Of a stretch of DNA of 64,000 nt, positions 45,199 to 56,961 are shown one piece after another. The stretch spans positions 142,726 to 206,725 of the forward strand of contig NXFV01000681.1 of NCBI GenBank assembly GCA_002803225.1, in the 5' to 3' direction. This DNA is from Gamarada debralockiae (taxonomy: Eukaryota; Ascomycota; Leotiomycetes; Helotiales; Hyphodiscaceae). The notes below the pieces were generated by a model. That model was not told the origin of the DNA. It searched no databases and saw only the letters and a list, made by a program, of their open reading frames with translations. Position numbers and translations under genes: made by a program. Numbering within the stretch: the first letter of the stretch is position 1; each line of letters begins with the position of its first letter.

Positions 45199-45818
45199 AA
45201 AGGCAATTGAATAATAAGTTGAGGCAAATAGAGCATAAACAGTCCCAAGTCATCTCAAAGTAGAGACCTTCTGAAATAAAAATAGTGCTTTACCTCCTGT
45301 AAGTTGCTATGGTCTTAGTCCGCTACCGGACGGGTTCTAAATGGAATGGTGAGTGCCGGATGAGCTGTTCCACGCCCCGGCTAGTACTACGGCCAGACAG
45401 CAGACCAGTTGTTGTTGGCATGATTACTGATAATCAGCTCGAATTGATATTTGGCACAATGAGATGAGGCTTGGATTCGCCCTTCCAGCTTGTGGAGAGA
45501 GAGGGACCAAGAGCATTTATGAGGGACGGTAGACATAAGGACAGATTAAACTGCAGGAATTATTCAATTTGTGAGGCAGGCCAATCTGGCCTGCCGTAAG
45601 TTCTTTTCTTGGGCTTCGATTAAGAAGTATTTGACATTGGCTACTCGAGTAACTACCCAGCTTGGATCATTCAACTTGAATAAACGACTGGACGCTCACA
45701 TGAACCGACCACGTAGAGTTCAATGGCTCAAATGGAATGAGAGATGATTAGTATTAATTTTTGGATATGAAATTAGAGAGGATATTTGACAGAGGATCAT
45801 TGACAGCGAAAGCAAAGC
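45199..45818. other. Spacer with no gene seen
   Basis: About 620 bp between the decayed ORF and the SDR gene; no feature recognised. Confidence 0.5.
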
Positions 45819-46909
45819 TCATCCCGATCTTTCCAATGCCCTGTCCCATACCGCTTGTGTCTCCTCCCAGACAACCGCTCCTTTCCCTTCCTGTCTATAT
45901 CCAGGCATGACAGGTGCATCAGGAGTACTCTCATCATTCTCATCAAGCAAATAGACTCCATTTCCCTTTCCCTCCGTAACAATTGAGCTCTTCGCAGCCT
46001 CAACTCCTTTCGGTAGAGCAACTCCCCAAACCTCCGTCTTTGGCTGAGCTGGAGGATACCTGGCACTCGTAGCAACGAATAGACCTCTCTCCCCAGCCAC
46101 GTCTATAGAGCTTGCAAACAGCTGAATAATTGGCACAAGCACCCATCTTGCAATCTGAGCAGGGATTGCGTAAAGTCCTGTGGCAGTCCCCATAAGCTTG
46201 TCGATTACGCCAGTTGCAACAAAGCCGGGGTATTTGTGGATGAATGCGATATTGGGATTCGTTTTGGCCAGTTCTTCGAAGGCAAGAGTTGTCTGGGTAG
46301 CTCCGTTTGCGGCTGCTTTGAAGCCATTGAAGTTATTCTTGCACTCTAGATCGTTGAAATCGAGTTCGACCTCCTTGCCGCCAGCTAAGATAGCAACAAT
46401 GCGTGGAGATGGACTGGCGTTAAGGAGAGGAAGGAGGTTGTATGCAAAGCGGAGGCGGGCATAGTATCGGAGAGCTTGTGACAATTCGATTCCTTCAGAA
46501 GTTTCTAAGACTCGCATTAGTGTGGGTTCTCAAATTAGAGTCTGGGTTTCTTACCAATTCTGCCTTTGAAAGAAAGATATCCGGGGGTCATAAAGAGTAG
46601 GTCCAATTTCTTCTCTTTGGATTTGATTTTCTCGCAGACTTCGTCCACGTTCTTCATCAAGGTAATTTCCGTTTCCAAGAACACAAAGGTTGCTTGAGGA
46701 TTGGAGCTGGTGAGTTCGTCTAGAAGAGGTTGAGCAGCGCTCTGGGATCGGCCAACAACGTAGACTTTTGGCGCGTAGGCATGTTTTGCGAATTGCTTCA
46801 AAGTCCCCATGCCAATGCCGGAAGTAGCGCCGACAAAGACAGCCGTCAAGGGTTCCTTAGATTCCTTGAATGAAGCATTGGAGGTGCGGACGTCCTTGAT
46901 ATTGACCAT
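45819..46909 (-). CDS. Short-chain dehydrogenase/reductase (SDR) of unknown substrate
   Basis: NAD(P)-dependent oxidoreductase of the SDR superfamily. Exons on the minus strand: 46555-46909 and 45819-46504; 346 aa. The Rossmann dinucleotide motif is GATSGIGMGTL (about residues 28-38), followed by VYVVGRS. The active-site region reads ALRYYARLRFAYNLLPLL: the Tyr is present but the usual YxxxK lysine is Arg here. Similar Tyr-Arg forms occur in fungal proteins of this subgroup as I recall them, so activity is uncertain. The C-terminal half (AFIHKYPGFVATGV, then VYLLDENDE) is typical of a fungal group annotated only as SDR. No biosynthetic cluster surrounds it. Confidence 0.85.
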
Positions 46910-47595
46910 GGTGACCGTTATTTACGAGGAGCAGTGGAAGGATGAAGCCAGCAAGGCTGAATGTTTCGTTGTCTACTTTGCACGACTAGTAGTGGAATGA
47001 TGAGGACAAGGCTGAATGGAATTGTAGATGGCGACTTGTGAGTGTTTCTCCAGATAGGAGCGAATTGAAAGTCGAAAGGTAGATATTAAGACCTCACCTA
47101 CCTTATATAGACTGACCAGACCCGGCAATCTGGTGTTGGCTGTACGTGAGTGTTTTGGGTGATTTTCGATCTCGCATTCGTTGCTATTTTTTGGATGAAT
47201 GCGAGGGCCGAGTAGCCCGACTCCAAGTGGGCTGTTGCTGCTTTGTAATATGAGTGCAAGCAAGCCGCATGCAATGAAGCGGATACAGATCCCACAAGGA
47301 TTGGGAAGAGTTACGTCGAACAGATGAAGCTCCAAGGTCAAGAGGAAATATTTTGCAGGAGGAGTTCTATGGTATGGTTTTTGAAGATGCGGGAGTCTTT
47401 TCGTGTAAAGTTGCTTGAGCCAGCCTGAGGTGGTGTGTTTAGCAGTCATCAGCCAGATACCAGTGGCTTATATAAGCCATTGCTGATGCTATGACGGCCG
47501 GTGTGCTTTGATCCACAAGCCGATATTGATTTCCAACGCCACAACTTGACATCTCGAGAGATCTATTGACCTTCACTCCTGGGATCTACTGAAAC

Positions 47596-48329
47596 ATGGC
47601 AACCAGGTGTTTCACGAGAAGCTGTTCGCAGCTGTCACATTCGAACCCATCCTCTGCCGCCCGAGCATTCCTTCAACTGGCACCTAGGAGATATCTCCAA
47701 ACCACCCCACCACTCGATTTCCTGCTCCCAAGCCTCCCATCAACATCTCTATGCAATGGCCGGTCCAGCAAGCCAGCATTTTCAAAGCCTCAATCAAGCC
47801 GAGCTTTTACCTCTTCATCCGCCCGGCGGCAGACGAGCGCCATTGTCAACCCAAAGAAAGATGACGATGGGAACGACATGACTGTAGAGATCACACCTCG
47901 GGCTTCAAACGTAGGTTCCTATTTCACGACTGCGCAAACATACTAATAAGAGCCCAGCGCCTAAAAGAAATAATGTCCCAAGACTCCAATCCAAACCTCG
48001 CTCTCCGGATCCAGGTCGAAAGCGGCGGCTGCCACGGCTTCCAATACCTAATGTCTCTCACCACACTCCCTCCCCTCGATTCCCACTCTAGCGTAGAAGA
48101 AGAGACCTCCAAGGAGATGATTGGAAATTTGGACGAGGATGATACTGTGTTTGCGGCGGATGATGGCTCGGGGGCAAAGATTGTGATGGATGGGCCCAGT
48201 TTGGAGTTGTTGAAGGGGAGTAAGGTTGATTTTACGATGGAGTTGATTGGAAGCCAGTTTAAGATTGTGGATAATCCTCTGGCCACGAGTAGTTGTGGGT
48301 GTGGGACGAGCTTTGATATTAAGGCGTAA
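47596..48329 (+). CDS. ISA2: Mitochondrial iron-sulfur assembly protein ISA2
   Basis: A-type Fe-S protein that with ISA1 and IBA57 matures mitochondrial [4Fe-4S] enzymes. Exons 47596-47910 and 47958-48329; the 47-nt intron has a perfect TACTAAT-type branch (tactaataa at 47941-47949). 228 aa. The N-terminal 80 residues are Arg/Ser/Pro-rich with RRYLQTTPP and ARRQTSA, a mitochondrial presequence. The HesB/IscA domain follows: ITPRASNRLKEIM, RIQVESGGCHGFQYLMSL with the first ligand Cys, and the C-terminal CGCGTSF with the other two. An acidic insertion (EEETSKEMIGNLDEDD) fits fungal ISA2. Confidence 0.95.
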
Positions 48330-48453
48330 GGAGAACAAGACGACTTGAAAAGAAAAGCATTTATCGTGACAATATCGATCACATCTATATTGAGTTTATG
48401 AAGAGGTTGGGCTTCCATATTAAAGTAGGGGGCGTACCCTAACATCAGCAGAA

Positions 48454-49034
48454 TTCACGAGCATAGCAGTCGCATTTATGAATGAAGATATCAAATGCAA
48501 GTGGGCTTTGGAAGGCCATTCATGTTTGATACGCTTTGCGCCACGCATGCCCATAACCAGAACTGGTAGAAGGGCACATTGTTATCATTGAAATATGGTT
48601 ACTCATTTTGCCGAAATGGGAGAGGGAATCGGTTCTGGTTGCAATCAAGGTATTATGTCAGGCGACACTGCAAGTGGGAGAATAAGGTATTGTTCTTGAT
48701 GCATGCCATTTCTTTACGACTAAGTAACTAGCTTAGAAGTAGCTGTAACTCCGTCGCCCTCAATCTCATAAGCAAACAATCAATGCATCTGTCTAGGTTA
48801 TCTGTCTGATCAAAGAATTGATCAATTCTCCTCTATTTCCCAAGTCACCACTATAAATCGGTCAGTAAATACAATACAAGGAAGAAAGGAGGGGAGGAAA
48901 ACCCCTCGAGAAGTGCTGGAACTACAGGCAACGGGAAGCCAGCAATTACTCGATAAATATTGTTTTGGGAGGACCAAGACAAATCTTTCGAATACAGAAG
49001 CCTCTCGTCGGATTACTCAATTTAAAAGGCCAAT
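48454..49034 (-). pseudogene. Broken partial copy of the RPL7 3' end
   Basis: The minus strand repeats pieces of the neighbouring RPL7 gene in the same order. 48999-49034 matches the exon [12 protein letters not shown]. About 48793-48845 reads GDLGNRGELINSLIRQIT then stop, against [18 protein letters not shown] in RPL7. 48454-48545 matches the RPL7 3' flank (for example GGCATTCATG-like and CATAAATG-TGACTGCT-TGCTCGTGAAT blocks). The last RPL7 intron is missing in the copy, while sequence is kept between the two coding pieces where the previous intron lies. Spacing differs from the original. No upstream exons were found, so it is not a functional gene. Confidence 0.75.
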
Positions 49035-49463
49035 GTTCTATTTGTAAGACATCGCAGGAAGATAAAAGGCAGCGGCCCTGCTTTCTTCACGGAGATGAAA
49101 TTGCCATCGAGACCTTTGACTTTGATGTGTGGCGGGTCTTCATCCTTGCAATGGGAGCGGGTGGGACGAGAGTGAATGTCAAGACATAAGCGCAAGAAAA
49201 GTTTGCTAAACAAGAAAACCTTCATGACATTTATCAGTGAGCTGCGAGCAGATGTGCTTGGTTTTGAAAGATCAAGCCACAGCAGAGGAACATCAAGACC
49301 ATTCACGAGCACAGCAGTCACATTTATGTGACAGTTCGAGAAGAGGATCGGGCTTTTGAAGGTCATTCATTTTGGAAGTGCTTTACGCCATGCATGCAAA
49401 ACAGCCAAACCGCTGAAGAAGCCAAGTCCAGAGCCCCATGTTCCCATTTCATCCGCGTATAAC

Positions 49464-51253
49464 CTAGTTCATCTGTCGGATCCTGCGAAATTATCAGTCA
49501 GTGTTCACACAAGAAGAAATTAGGGTACCCACAAAGCATTGATCTTGTCCTCCCTGTTGCCGAGATCACCTTGAGAACCACTGAGTTAGCATTTGCTTTA
49601 TAGAAACGAGAGGGAAGCGAGTATAAGAACAGAAGAACTTACCTCCTTCGACAAAGTGCTTGAACTTTCTTGGGCGGAAGCCTCCCGTCGGATTACTCAA
49701 TTTAAAAGGCCACTTCACCCCCCGAATCAGCATGTGTTTTTCCTGAATATTTTTGGGAACGGAGGAGGCGAGTTCTTGAGACATGGAGCAATCTCGCATT
49801 TTAAGGGCAAAATTTGACTCACCAAGAAGTTTGCGGCTTGCTTGAAGTTGGGACCGACGGTGAAGATCTCGTGGATCAAATCCTCCATGCAGACGATGCC
49901 GTACTTGCCAAGGGAGTTCTCGATGATGGAGTTGTCGGTGAGAGCGATGCGTTGCTTGTCAACCTTTCCGTATCCACGCTTGTAGATGAGCTCACGGACG
50001 GTCTTCAGGTTGGGGTATCCGTATGCGATCCATGGCTCGACGACCTTCAACATCTCGAGAGTGGCTTTGGTCATGCGAACGAAGACACCATTGTTGATCT
50101 GGAGGAGACGGAGGAGTTGGAGGATCTTGCGGGGCTTTGGTGCGATCTTGTTGATACTGACTAGATGTTAGTTGAAGCACTTTGGAAGAGGATTGCAATT
50201 GACTTACCCCTTGATACGGACAACGAAGACCAACTTCTCCTCAGCTGGGATGTAGTAGGAGTCGTTCTGCTTGGCGACACGAGCAAGACGGATCTTCTCA
50301 CGCTCCGCATCACGGTACTCCTTGACGTACTTCTCGGCACGCTTGAAGATGACACCACGCTTCTCCTTTTGGGCCTTTGAGATGGGTCAGCCATGATCAG
50401 GGAGAAGGTTGAGAAGTACAGGTGACATTGTATATGACGATTCAGACCCGAAAGATGGTTAATTGGCGACAACATCGACGATTGTCTAGTCGCAAAAATG
50501 GTGTTATGCATCATAAAAGTCCTCCAATGTCACCCTGTGTTGATATGAGAATTTCGACGAACCTTCTTCTTCTTCTCAAGCTCAGCGGATCGCTCCTCTC
50601 TGGCCTTCTCTTGGCTCTTGCGCTTCTTCAGGAGAGTCTCGGGGACGAGAATTTGGTCCTGGGTGGGGACGCTCCTGTGTGTCAGATTAGTCTTGTGTCC
50701 CGCATACAAAGTATGGAGAAGAGTGCCGAGTGGGAATTGCAGCTACAGCGCGGCATTCTCGCAGAAGGCTGACTCGACGGTAATGGATTTAATCGGTGAG
50801 ATAATCGACATGGTGACCGTTCGCTCTTCTTGCGAAGATGGACTGGCTTTACCAATTGACCATAATTCTCAGCCGACAAGACCTCGGATATATATCCAAG
50901 AGATATGCACGGCACATTGATCAATGCTTTCGTGACCGGCACAGAGTGCGTGGACAGTACTCGATTGTGTGCGGCAATGGTTTTAAAGGAGAAGGTCATG
51001 AACCTTCAACCTCAAGACCCCGAGCTACATCTCTCATGATGCAAACCATTTCAGGCCTAAACCATGAGGGAGCAGGCCAGGACGAATCGATCTGGTTGCC
51101 ATGTATTGGTCACTCCAGCCTGGAGCTGACCTTCAACACAATTGGCACTCCAGCGAGAGGACGACGACTATAACTCCAACACAACACATTCGTTCAACTC
51201 TTCGAGGGGCATAGGATATCGTACGTAGCTGTGGCTCCTTTTTGGGCAGGCAT
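49464..51253 (-). CDS. RPL7: Cytosolic 60S ribosomal protein L7 (uL30)
   Basis: Structural protein of the large ribosomal subunit. Seven exons on the minus strand: 51225-51253, 50563-50674, 50208-50374, 49823-50156, 49643-49712, 49533-49569 and 49464-49482; 255 aa, the family length. The N-terminus is [29 protein letters not shown], followed by the basic region [44 protein letters not shown]. The L30 fold: [72 protein letters not shown], ending INALIRQMN. The first intron is 550 nt, by far the longest of the seven-exon gene. Divergent from the ATS1-like gene with 217 bp between starts. Confidence 0.97.
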
Positions 51254-51470
51254 ATTGGCGATTGGCGGTCGTGGTCGGTCGGCGTCGAGGGGTTGTCGTG
51301 AGGAAGGAAGAAATCGAGGAAACAATTTCAGGAAAACTCGTGGTGCGAAGGGAGGTGCGCTAAAATTCGCTAAGCTTAGCGCCGACTTTAAATTCTTCCT
51401 CACGTGAGAGGAGGTTTTCTGACAACCTCGATCAAAACCAATTCAATAATAAATTAAATCACCATTTAAA

Positions 51471-52550
51471 ATGGTTGTGATCTATGCCATGGGATCAAAT
51501 GGCTCTGGCCAGCTCGGAATAGGTCATAAAGAAGACGTATCTGTGCCGAAACCGGCCATTTTCGACAGCATTTCTCCCGGAAAAGCTACTCAAGTGAAAG
51601 GAGGAGGCAACCATACATTATTGCTCTCATCTGGCGCTCTTTACTGTTCTGGCGATGTATCCAACGGAGCATGTGGTATCACACCTCATTCTGCTTCTCA
51701 GTTTCGCAAAGTCAACCTCGGTTTAGAGGATTCTGCCAGCAGCCAGTCATCCATCCGTCTCTGTGCTGCTTCTTGGGAATCCTCAATCGTCGTCCAGGAA
51801 GACGAAAACGGAAAGGCAACAAAAGTTTACAGCTTGGGTACTGGAAACAAGGGCGAGTTGGGTCTAGGAGAGTTCATATTCAAATCTGCGAAAGCTCAGC
51901 TGATCAAAGACTTTCCGCCCGCTGGTCTGGAAGTCGTGGATTTGACCGCTTCTGTCAGTCATGTCGTTGCTGTTCTGAGCAATGGAGATGTATATGGGTG
52001 GGGAAGTGGAAGGAAAGGGCAGTTGGGCCAACCTGAGGGCGTTGTCTATTCTCCGCGTAAAATCAGGGGTGTCAACTTTAAGGTCTTTCGTGCTGTATGC
52101 GGGCGAGAATTTACGTATCTTCTCGGCGAACCCGGAGAGGGTCAGCATTTCATCCTGGGTTCTGATAAATGGAATGTGAGATCTTCAGCACCGCCTGCTG
52201 TACCTGGGTGGAAAGATGTGGGCGCAAGTTGGGGAAGTATCTTCGTCTTACAACATGATGGCAAATTATTGGCATGGGGTAGGGATGATCATGGCCAACT
52301 ACCTGCCCCTGGAATGCAATGTCTGTCGCAGATCGCAATCGGCAGCGAGCATGCTTTGGGATTGACTGTAGACCAAGAAGTCCTGGCATGGGGATGGGGC
52401 GAACACGGAAATTGCGGGCCTAAAACCACAAACGGAGACGTCAAGGGAAGATGGAACGTGATTGCATCCTCTAAATACTTGCCGCCAGGAAGCAAGATAT
52501 CAAGCATTGGTGCTGGATGTGCTACTAGCTGGGTTTGTGTAACTGGCTGA
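51471..52550 (+). CDS. ATS1: RCC1-repeat protein, ATS1-like
   Basis: Single-exon, 359-aa protein of RCC1 beta-propeller repeats. The repeats are visible as GSNGSGQLGIG (near residue 8), LGTGNKGELGLGEF (about 123), VYGWGSGRKGQLGQ (about 172), LLAWGRDDHGQLPAPG (about 265) and VLAWGWGEHGNCGP (about 308), each with preceding HxLxL strands. Length and the weak, short repeats fit yeast Ats1, which acts with Kti11/Dph3 in electron transfer for diphthamide and wobble-uridine modification. A nuclear RanGEF would be longer with seven regular repeats. The Ats1 assignment is likely but not certain. Confidence 0.8.
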   Translation: MVVIYAMGSNGSGQLGIGHKEDVSVPKPAIFDSISPGKATQVKGGGNHTLLLSSGALYCSGDVSNGACGITPHSASQFRKVNLGLEDSASSQSSIRLCAASWESSIVVQEDENGKATKVYSLGTGNKGELGLGEFIFKSAKAQLIKDFPPAGLEVVDLTASVSHVVAVLSNGDVYGWGSGRKGQLGQPEGVVYSPRKIRGVNFKVFRAVCGREFTYLLGEPGEGQHFILGSDKWNVRSSAPPAVPGWKDVGASWGSIFVLQHDGKLLAWGRDDHGQLPAPGMQCLSQIAIGSEHALGLTVDQEVLAWGWGEHGNCGPKTTNGDVKGRWNVIASSKYLPPGSKISSIGAGCATSWVCVTG

Positions 52551-52702
52551 GATCTTTTCTCACACTCCTCGACCTTCAGCTTCCTCCCTCAAAGCGAGTA
52601 CATTTACTTACAAGCTATACCTTTATATCTCACTTGACACACCGACACCCGATCTTTAGAGATTGGAACAAATCATTGATGCGCCCGTCCTTGGCCATCC
52701 AT

Positions 52703-54363
52703 TCAGTCGAACATGCCCAGTTTTTGGACCTTGGCTTGTTAGTTTGAATCTCACTCGAAAATCACGGAGACATACCTCTTCTCTGCGTTGAGTCGGTGCT
52801 ATGATCTGCGTTGGGACAAGGCCAGAATCCGCCATATCTCGAGCACCATGGCTATTAACGGCCTGACTCTGGGTTGCTTCGCGCTGCAAGCGTTGAGCAG
52901 AATTCATTGTCATAGGTTCCTGGTTGCGTCGTCAGCATCCGAAACATCGGAATTATTGAGGGCACTTACATTTTCGCCACCGGCATCCCACAGCAGCATC
53001 TCATCGTCCTCTTCATCATAGTTGACTGGGTCCCATCGCCGGTCTTCGTCTTCAGGATGGAAAAGTGCATCGGATGGAAGACTAGGTTGTGGAGGTGGGG
53101 GTGATGGCCGGAAACTTTTAGCTTTTGCAGTTTCTCGAGTAACGCTCGCGGCCGCGGCGATTGGTGGAGGTGGCATATTGGAGCTCGCAGTCCTTCGAGA
53201 GCTTGGTGTCGCTTCCAGAGGCGGTCTTGAAGCAGGTCTCTTTGAGGCTGCCCGGGACGCAGCAGGCGCAGGTGTAGCTGAGCTGCCCCTTGATTCCCCA
53301 ATAGTCATCAATATGAACTCACACAAAACTCCCTCATCGCTATATGTGATCTGCATTGGATTTGATGGGTGCGAGTATAAAGCTTTGACGATAGTGTTGG
53401 CTATTCCGGCATGGGTAATGATTGACTTCAAATCTTTGACACTGATGACAATATGAAGCTTCTCCTCGACGGAGAACTCGCCGAATTCTAGGGCATCTAT
53501 GGCGATCGTGGTATGTAAAGGCTGCTTAAGGATCTCTATTGTTCTATTAGCTCTTGGAAACATACATTCATGGACTTCATACCACTTCCAGACATGACCT
53601 TCTCTGTATAGCTCGTCAAGCTCACACGGCCGTTTTCGGAGTAGATATCAAGTTGCTCTGTACCAGGCCCGAAGTGCTCCACAAATTCTCGGAGAGTCTT
53701 GGATGATATTGACCAGCAGTTTTTGGCAGTCTCTTTGATAAATAGTGCATGCATAGGTGCAACAGACTCGAAGGTCAAGCGGTAGGTTTTGAGGACACCT
53801 GGATTTGCTCAGCTGGGGTGTATCATGAAATTGGGAACTGTCGTACCATGTCTGCACGTAATCTTGATGATGAATCGACTCTTAGTCTTCCCTTCGCCAT
53901 CCTCAATGGAGACATCGCATCTTTCGACAGCCGTGTCTTTCTCTCTTGTTGGGTCAACGACTCGCCCCTTGAAGACCGAAAGCAGTGCCTGAGTCCTTTG
54001 ATAAGCAGATTGGGCTGGTTTAGGCAGGTAGAGAGCTTCAACATGAGAGTCCACACCTTGTTGTAAATCTTGCAGTTGAACTTTTCTTTCGTCTGTCCAT
54101 TAACTCCTCTGTAGTGATATTTGGAGAAGAACTTGTTTCCGACCAAAGTAAAGGAGGCATATGCAGATTTAGAGGAATTGAGAGCTGTCAATACGAGCTG
54201 AAAGTACCGTCAGTTAAACAAAATCTCAGAGAGGCGATGTGTGACGGACTTTGTCGTGGACAGCTTCTATGGATACAGCCTCGCTGAATTTCCCCAAACA
54301 AACAAGACCGTCGTGAAGCTTGCTCAAGGCTTCGGGACTGAGCGTAAAGTTCAAGATTGCCAT
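52703..54363 (-). CDS. rad9: DNA damage checkpoint protein RAD9 (9-1-1 clamp subunit)
   Basis: PCNA-like subunit of the Rad9-Rad1-Hus1 clamp loaded at DNA damage to activate the ATR pathway. Start ATG at 54361-54363 (MAILNFTLSPEALSKLHDGLVCL); at least six exons. Rad9 segments: VLTALNSSKSAYASFTLVGNKFFSKY, ALLSVFKGRVVDPTREKDTAVERC, AKNCWSISSKTLREFVEHFGPGTEQLDIY, and HTTIAIDALEFGEFSVEEKLHIVISVKDLKSIITHAG. The tail is Pro/Ser-rich, with DEEDDEMLLWDAGGE and VPTQ, the usual phosphorylated, disordered region. The last exon, after a 46-nt intron, adds VQKLGMFD. Convergent with the ATS1-like gene, 152 bp apart. Confidence 0.94.
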
Positions 54364-54639
54364 TTTAAAATATCGAACATCCCATTTGGAATCTAGACCA
54401 TCCCTCGTTCATACTATTATGCTTGGTGTAACATTGTGGAGTTGAGGAATGAAAAAGTCATGTGGTTTGGTGCGGATGAGAAATTGTTGCCTTCGCGAAG
54501 AGTCGCGTCCCAAATCTTGAACCCCGCGTTCTCCAAGAAAATACAGAATTACATCAACACCACATCAAATAATTATCGGACTCAGAGGAACGCTTCTCCA
54601 ATAATTTAATATACTGTACGCGTATTCTTCAAACTTTCG

Positions 54640-56480
54640 ATGACCACCGCATCCATCATGGCTTCCAGTCTCCCAGCAGACGTGCTTCTGTTGATTTGCG
54701 AGGTGCTTGGAAATAAGCAAGACTTTGGAACCCTCTTCAGTTGCGCCTTGTCAAGCAAGGATTTAGTTGATCCGGCTCTGTCATGGCTCTATAGGTAGAG
54801 TTTTGGCTGACCCTCGTCTGAGATTACAAACTGATACGATATTCGAAGGGTTCACAATCAATCAAAGTTGCTCAGCACCGAGGGCGCCGATGCCGAGTGG
54901 TCGAAGCCTCAATACCACACATTCCAAGCTCGGCGAGAACAGCAGATACAGACAATCTCAAAATGGGCTCTGCTCTGGAAGTCTATCATCCGATCAAGCA
55001 TCGGCAAAACCGCATACCCTTACGCCCTCTACATTCGTTCCCTCGATTTGAGAAACCTTACATACCTCCTCGAAGACACTCTATTTCGAGAACATGCCAT
55101 GGAAGACTTCTTCGCAGATGACATGGCCCAGTTCCTGAAAGCTCAAGAGACGCCGACCAAAAAGAGAACACGAGGGGGGAACGCAATAGGAATGCGACTC
55201 AATATCCCTGTCGTCCTCGATCTTGTTGGAGAATCTATAACCAGCTTTGTCAGTGTAGCTGCAACCAAAAACGACGCAACTGTTGCTCTGGATGACATTG
55301 CTCCTGGAGATATCAGTTCTGTCGTGCTACCGCGATGGACTGGTCGACTCTCTCGACTAAAGAGTATGACCTTGTGGGACGGCGCTGTCTTGAACGAGGA
55401 TGTTGCAAATGCTATCAACAATCACTGTCCGAGTTTCAACGATTTGACGTTCTTCCGTTGCTCGCGCGATGATACCGACCCTGACTTTGCGGCCTTCTTT
55501 GGAGCCTTGAGATCGAACAGCCTGGAATCCTTTACCGCACTCAGTGCCCAGGGAATTGGACCAGAGACTCTTCTATCGTTGAATAACCATTCAAGCTCTC
55601 TGAAGACCCTGAAACTTGACGGCTTACGGTATGTCTATTCTCTGATACTAGGCAAGAACTTACCTGTTTGCTGACTTTGGATATCAGACCTGATGCTGTT
55701 AAGAATCTATCCCTCCTTCAAGGCTGCCTAGCGTTGGAAAATCTCGCTCTTGTGGATGCACACGGCCTAATCAACTTGGAAGCAACAGAAAATGATATTT
55801 TCCTCGAACTCGTTGCTTGGCTGGGACGTTGTGAGCGGCTGAGAGAACTTACCTTGAAGAAATTCGTCAGCGCCCCGACAATCCTTACCCACCTCTGTCT
55901 TAACAACAATACTCGACTTCGAAAGCTTGAAGTAGTTGGCTATTCTGTGACCGGCAACCAGGACTTTCATAAAGCTCTCTCGCATCAAACCACGCTGGAG
56001 TCATTGCGATTAGCGGCTGATCCTGAAGGCTCGTTCAGGGATGATATAGACACGCTGGTATCATCCATATGTCAACTTACGAAACTTACTTACTTGGACA
56101 TTTGCGGAACTTCAGACTACTTTCGCACCCCTGAGATCAGGCGAATTGCGACGAATCTTAAATGTCTGGAGACTCTTACCTTCACGGGTTATGATGTGAC
56201 AGATGATGTGTGGTATGCGATCTCGGGCCTTCATAATCTACGAGCTCTCACAGTTCAAGCCGTCACGTCTTTTAGCGTTGATGGTATACTGAGCTATATC
56301 TCGACGTTACGACCCACGAACCAGGGCCTCAACTTGTCAGTATTCAAACAGAATGGAGAGTATAACATGAGCGATAACGACCAATCAATCATTCAAGAAA
56401 CCATTGCGGAGAAGGTGGACGGCAGATTTGAGTTTGTGTTGTTTAGGGACGAGTCTGATGTGGATTCCGATTCTGACTGA
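54640..56480 (+). CDS. F-box/LRR-like protein
   Basis: Probable substrate adaptor of an SCF ubiquitin ligase, target unknown. Exons 54640-54794, 54876-55628 and 55688-56480; 566 aa. The N-terminus MTTASIMASSLPADVLLLICEVLGNKQDFGTLFSCALSSKDLVDPALSWLY has the F-box pattern. The remainder contains irregular leucine-rich repeats (LSRLKSMTLWDG, SSLKTLKLDGL, LALENLALVDA, LRKLEVVGYSV, LTYLDICGTSD, LETLTFTGYDV, LRALTVQAV) and ends in an acidic tail DESDVDSDSD. The first acceptor is TTGCTCAG (54868-54875); the AG seven bases earlier would break the frame. A second in-frame ATG lies at 54658. Divergent from rad9 with 276 bp between starts. Confidence 0.8.
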
Positions 56481-56961
56481 TGAGGTCAATCGCTCAACCA
56501 GAGTCAATGATTTGGGATAACAGAGGACAGTCCTTCAACCATGGCCAGTAATTTGGATGTCATTGGGATATTGTAACGCTCGTTGTATAGGTACGCCATC
56601 AGCCAAAGGCTTGAAATGCCGCTGTGAGAGTAGTGAAAATGAAAAGCTATGCACAGTTGCTTGCTCGCTCCGAACTATTGGAAGTCCAATCGCTCAACAT
56701 CTTCGAACGAATGAAGTCCTGATTGCTCCGTCCGCTGGATTGATTGAAGTTTGGATTACACACTTCGTCGAGGCTCCAATTGCCTAAATCCGTCGAGCGA
56801 TTGAATGCTAATGTGCCACCCTTCTTTGGAATTACGGAGTACAATTCCTTCAATCTCTTTCAACAGCTCAAATTTATTATGGCAAATTCTGATAAACATT
56901 CCGTTTCTCCCTTAGGTGGCAATTAATACTAGTTGCATATTCACCTACTTGCCTGATCAGG
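56481..56961. other. Intergenic, no gene seen
   Basis: Short overlapping frames only, between convergent genes. Confidence 0.5.

Noticed and set aside
46973..47449. 158-codon minus-strand ORF between the SDR gene and ISA2
   Set aside because: Composition looks random, there are no recognisable segments, and it occupies the shared upstream region of two divergent genes.
51020..51060. Box C/D snoRNA in RPL7 intron 1 (ATGATGC on the plus strand)
   Set aside because: Wrong strand relative to the host gene, and no D box at a suitable distance.
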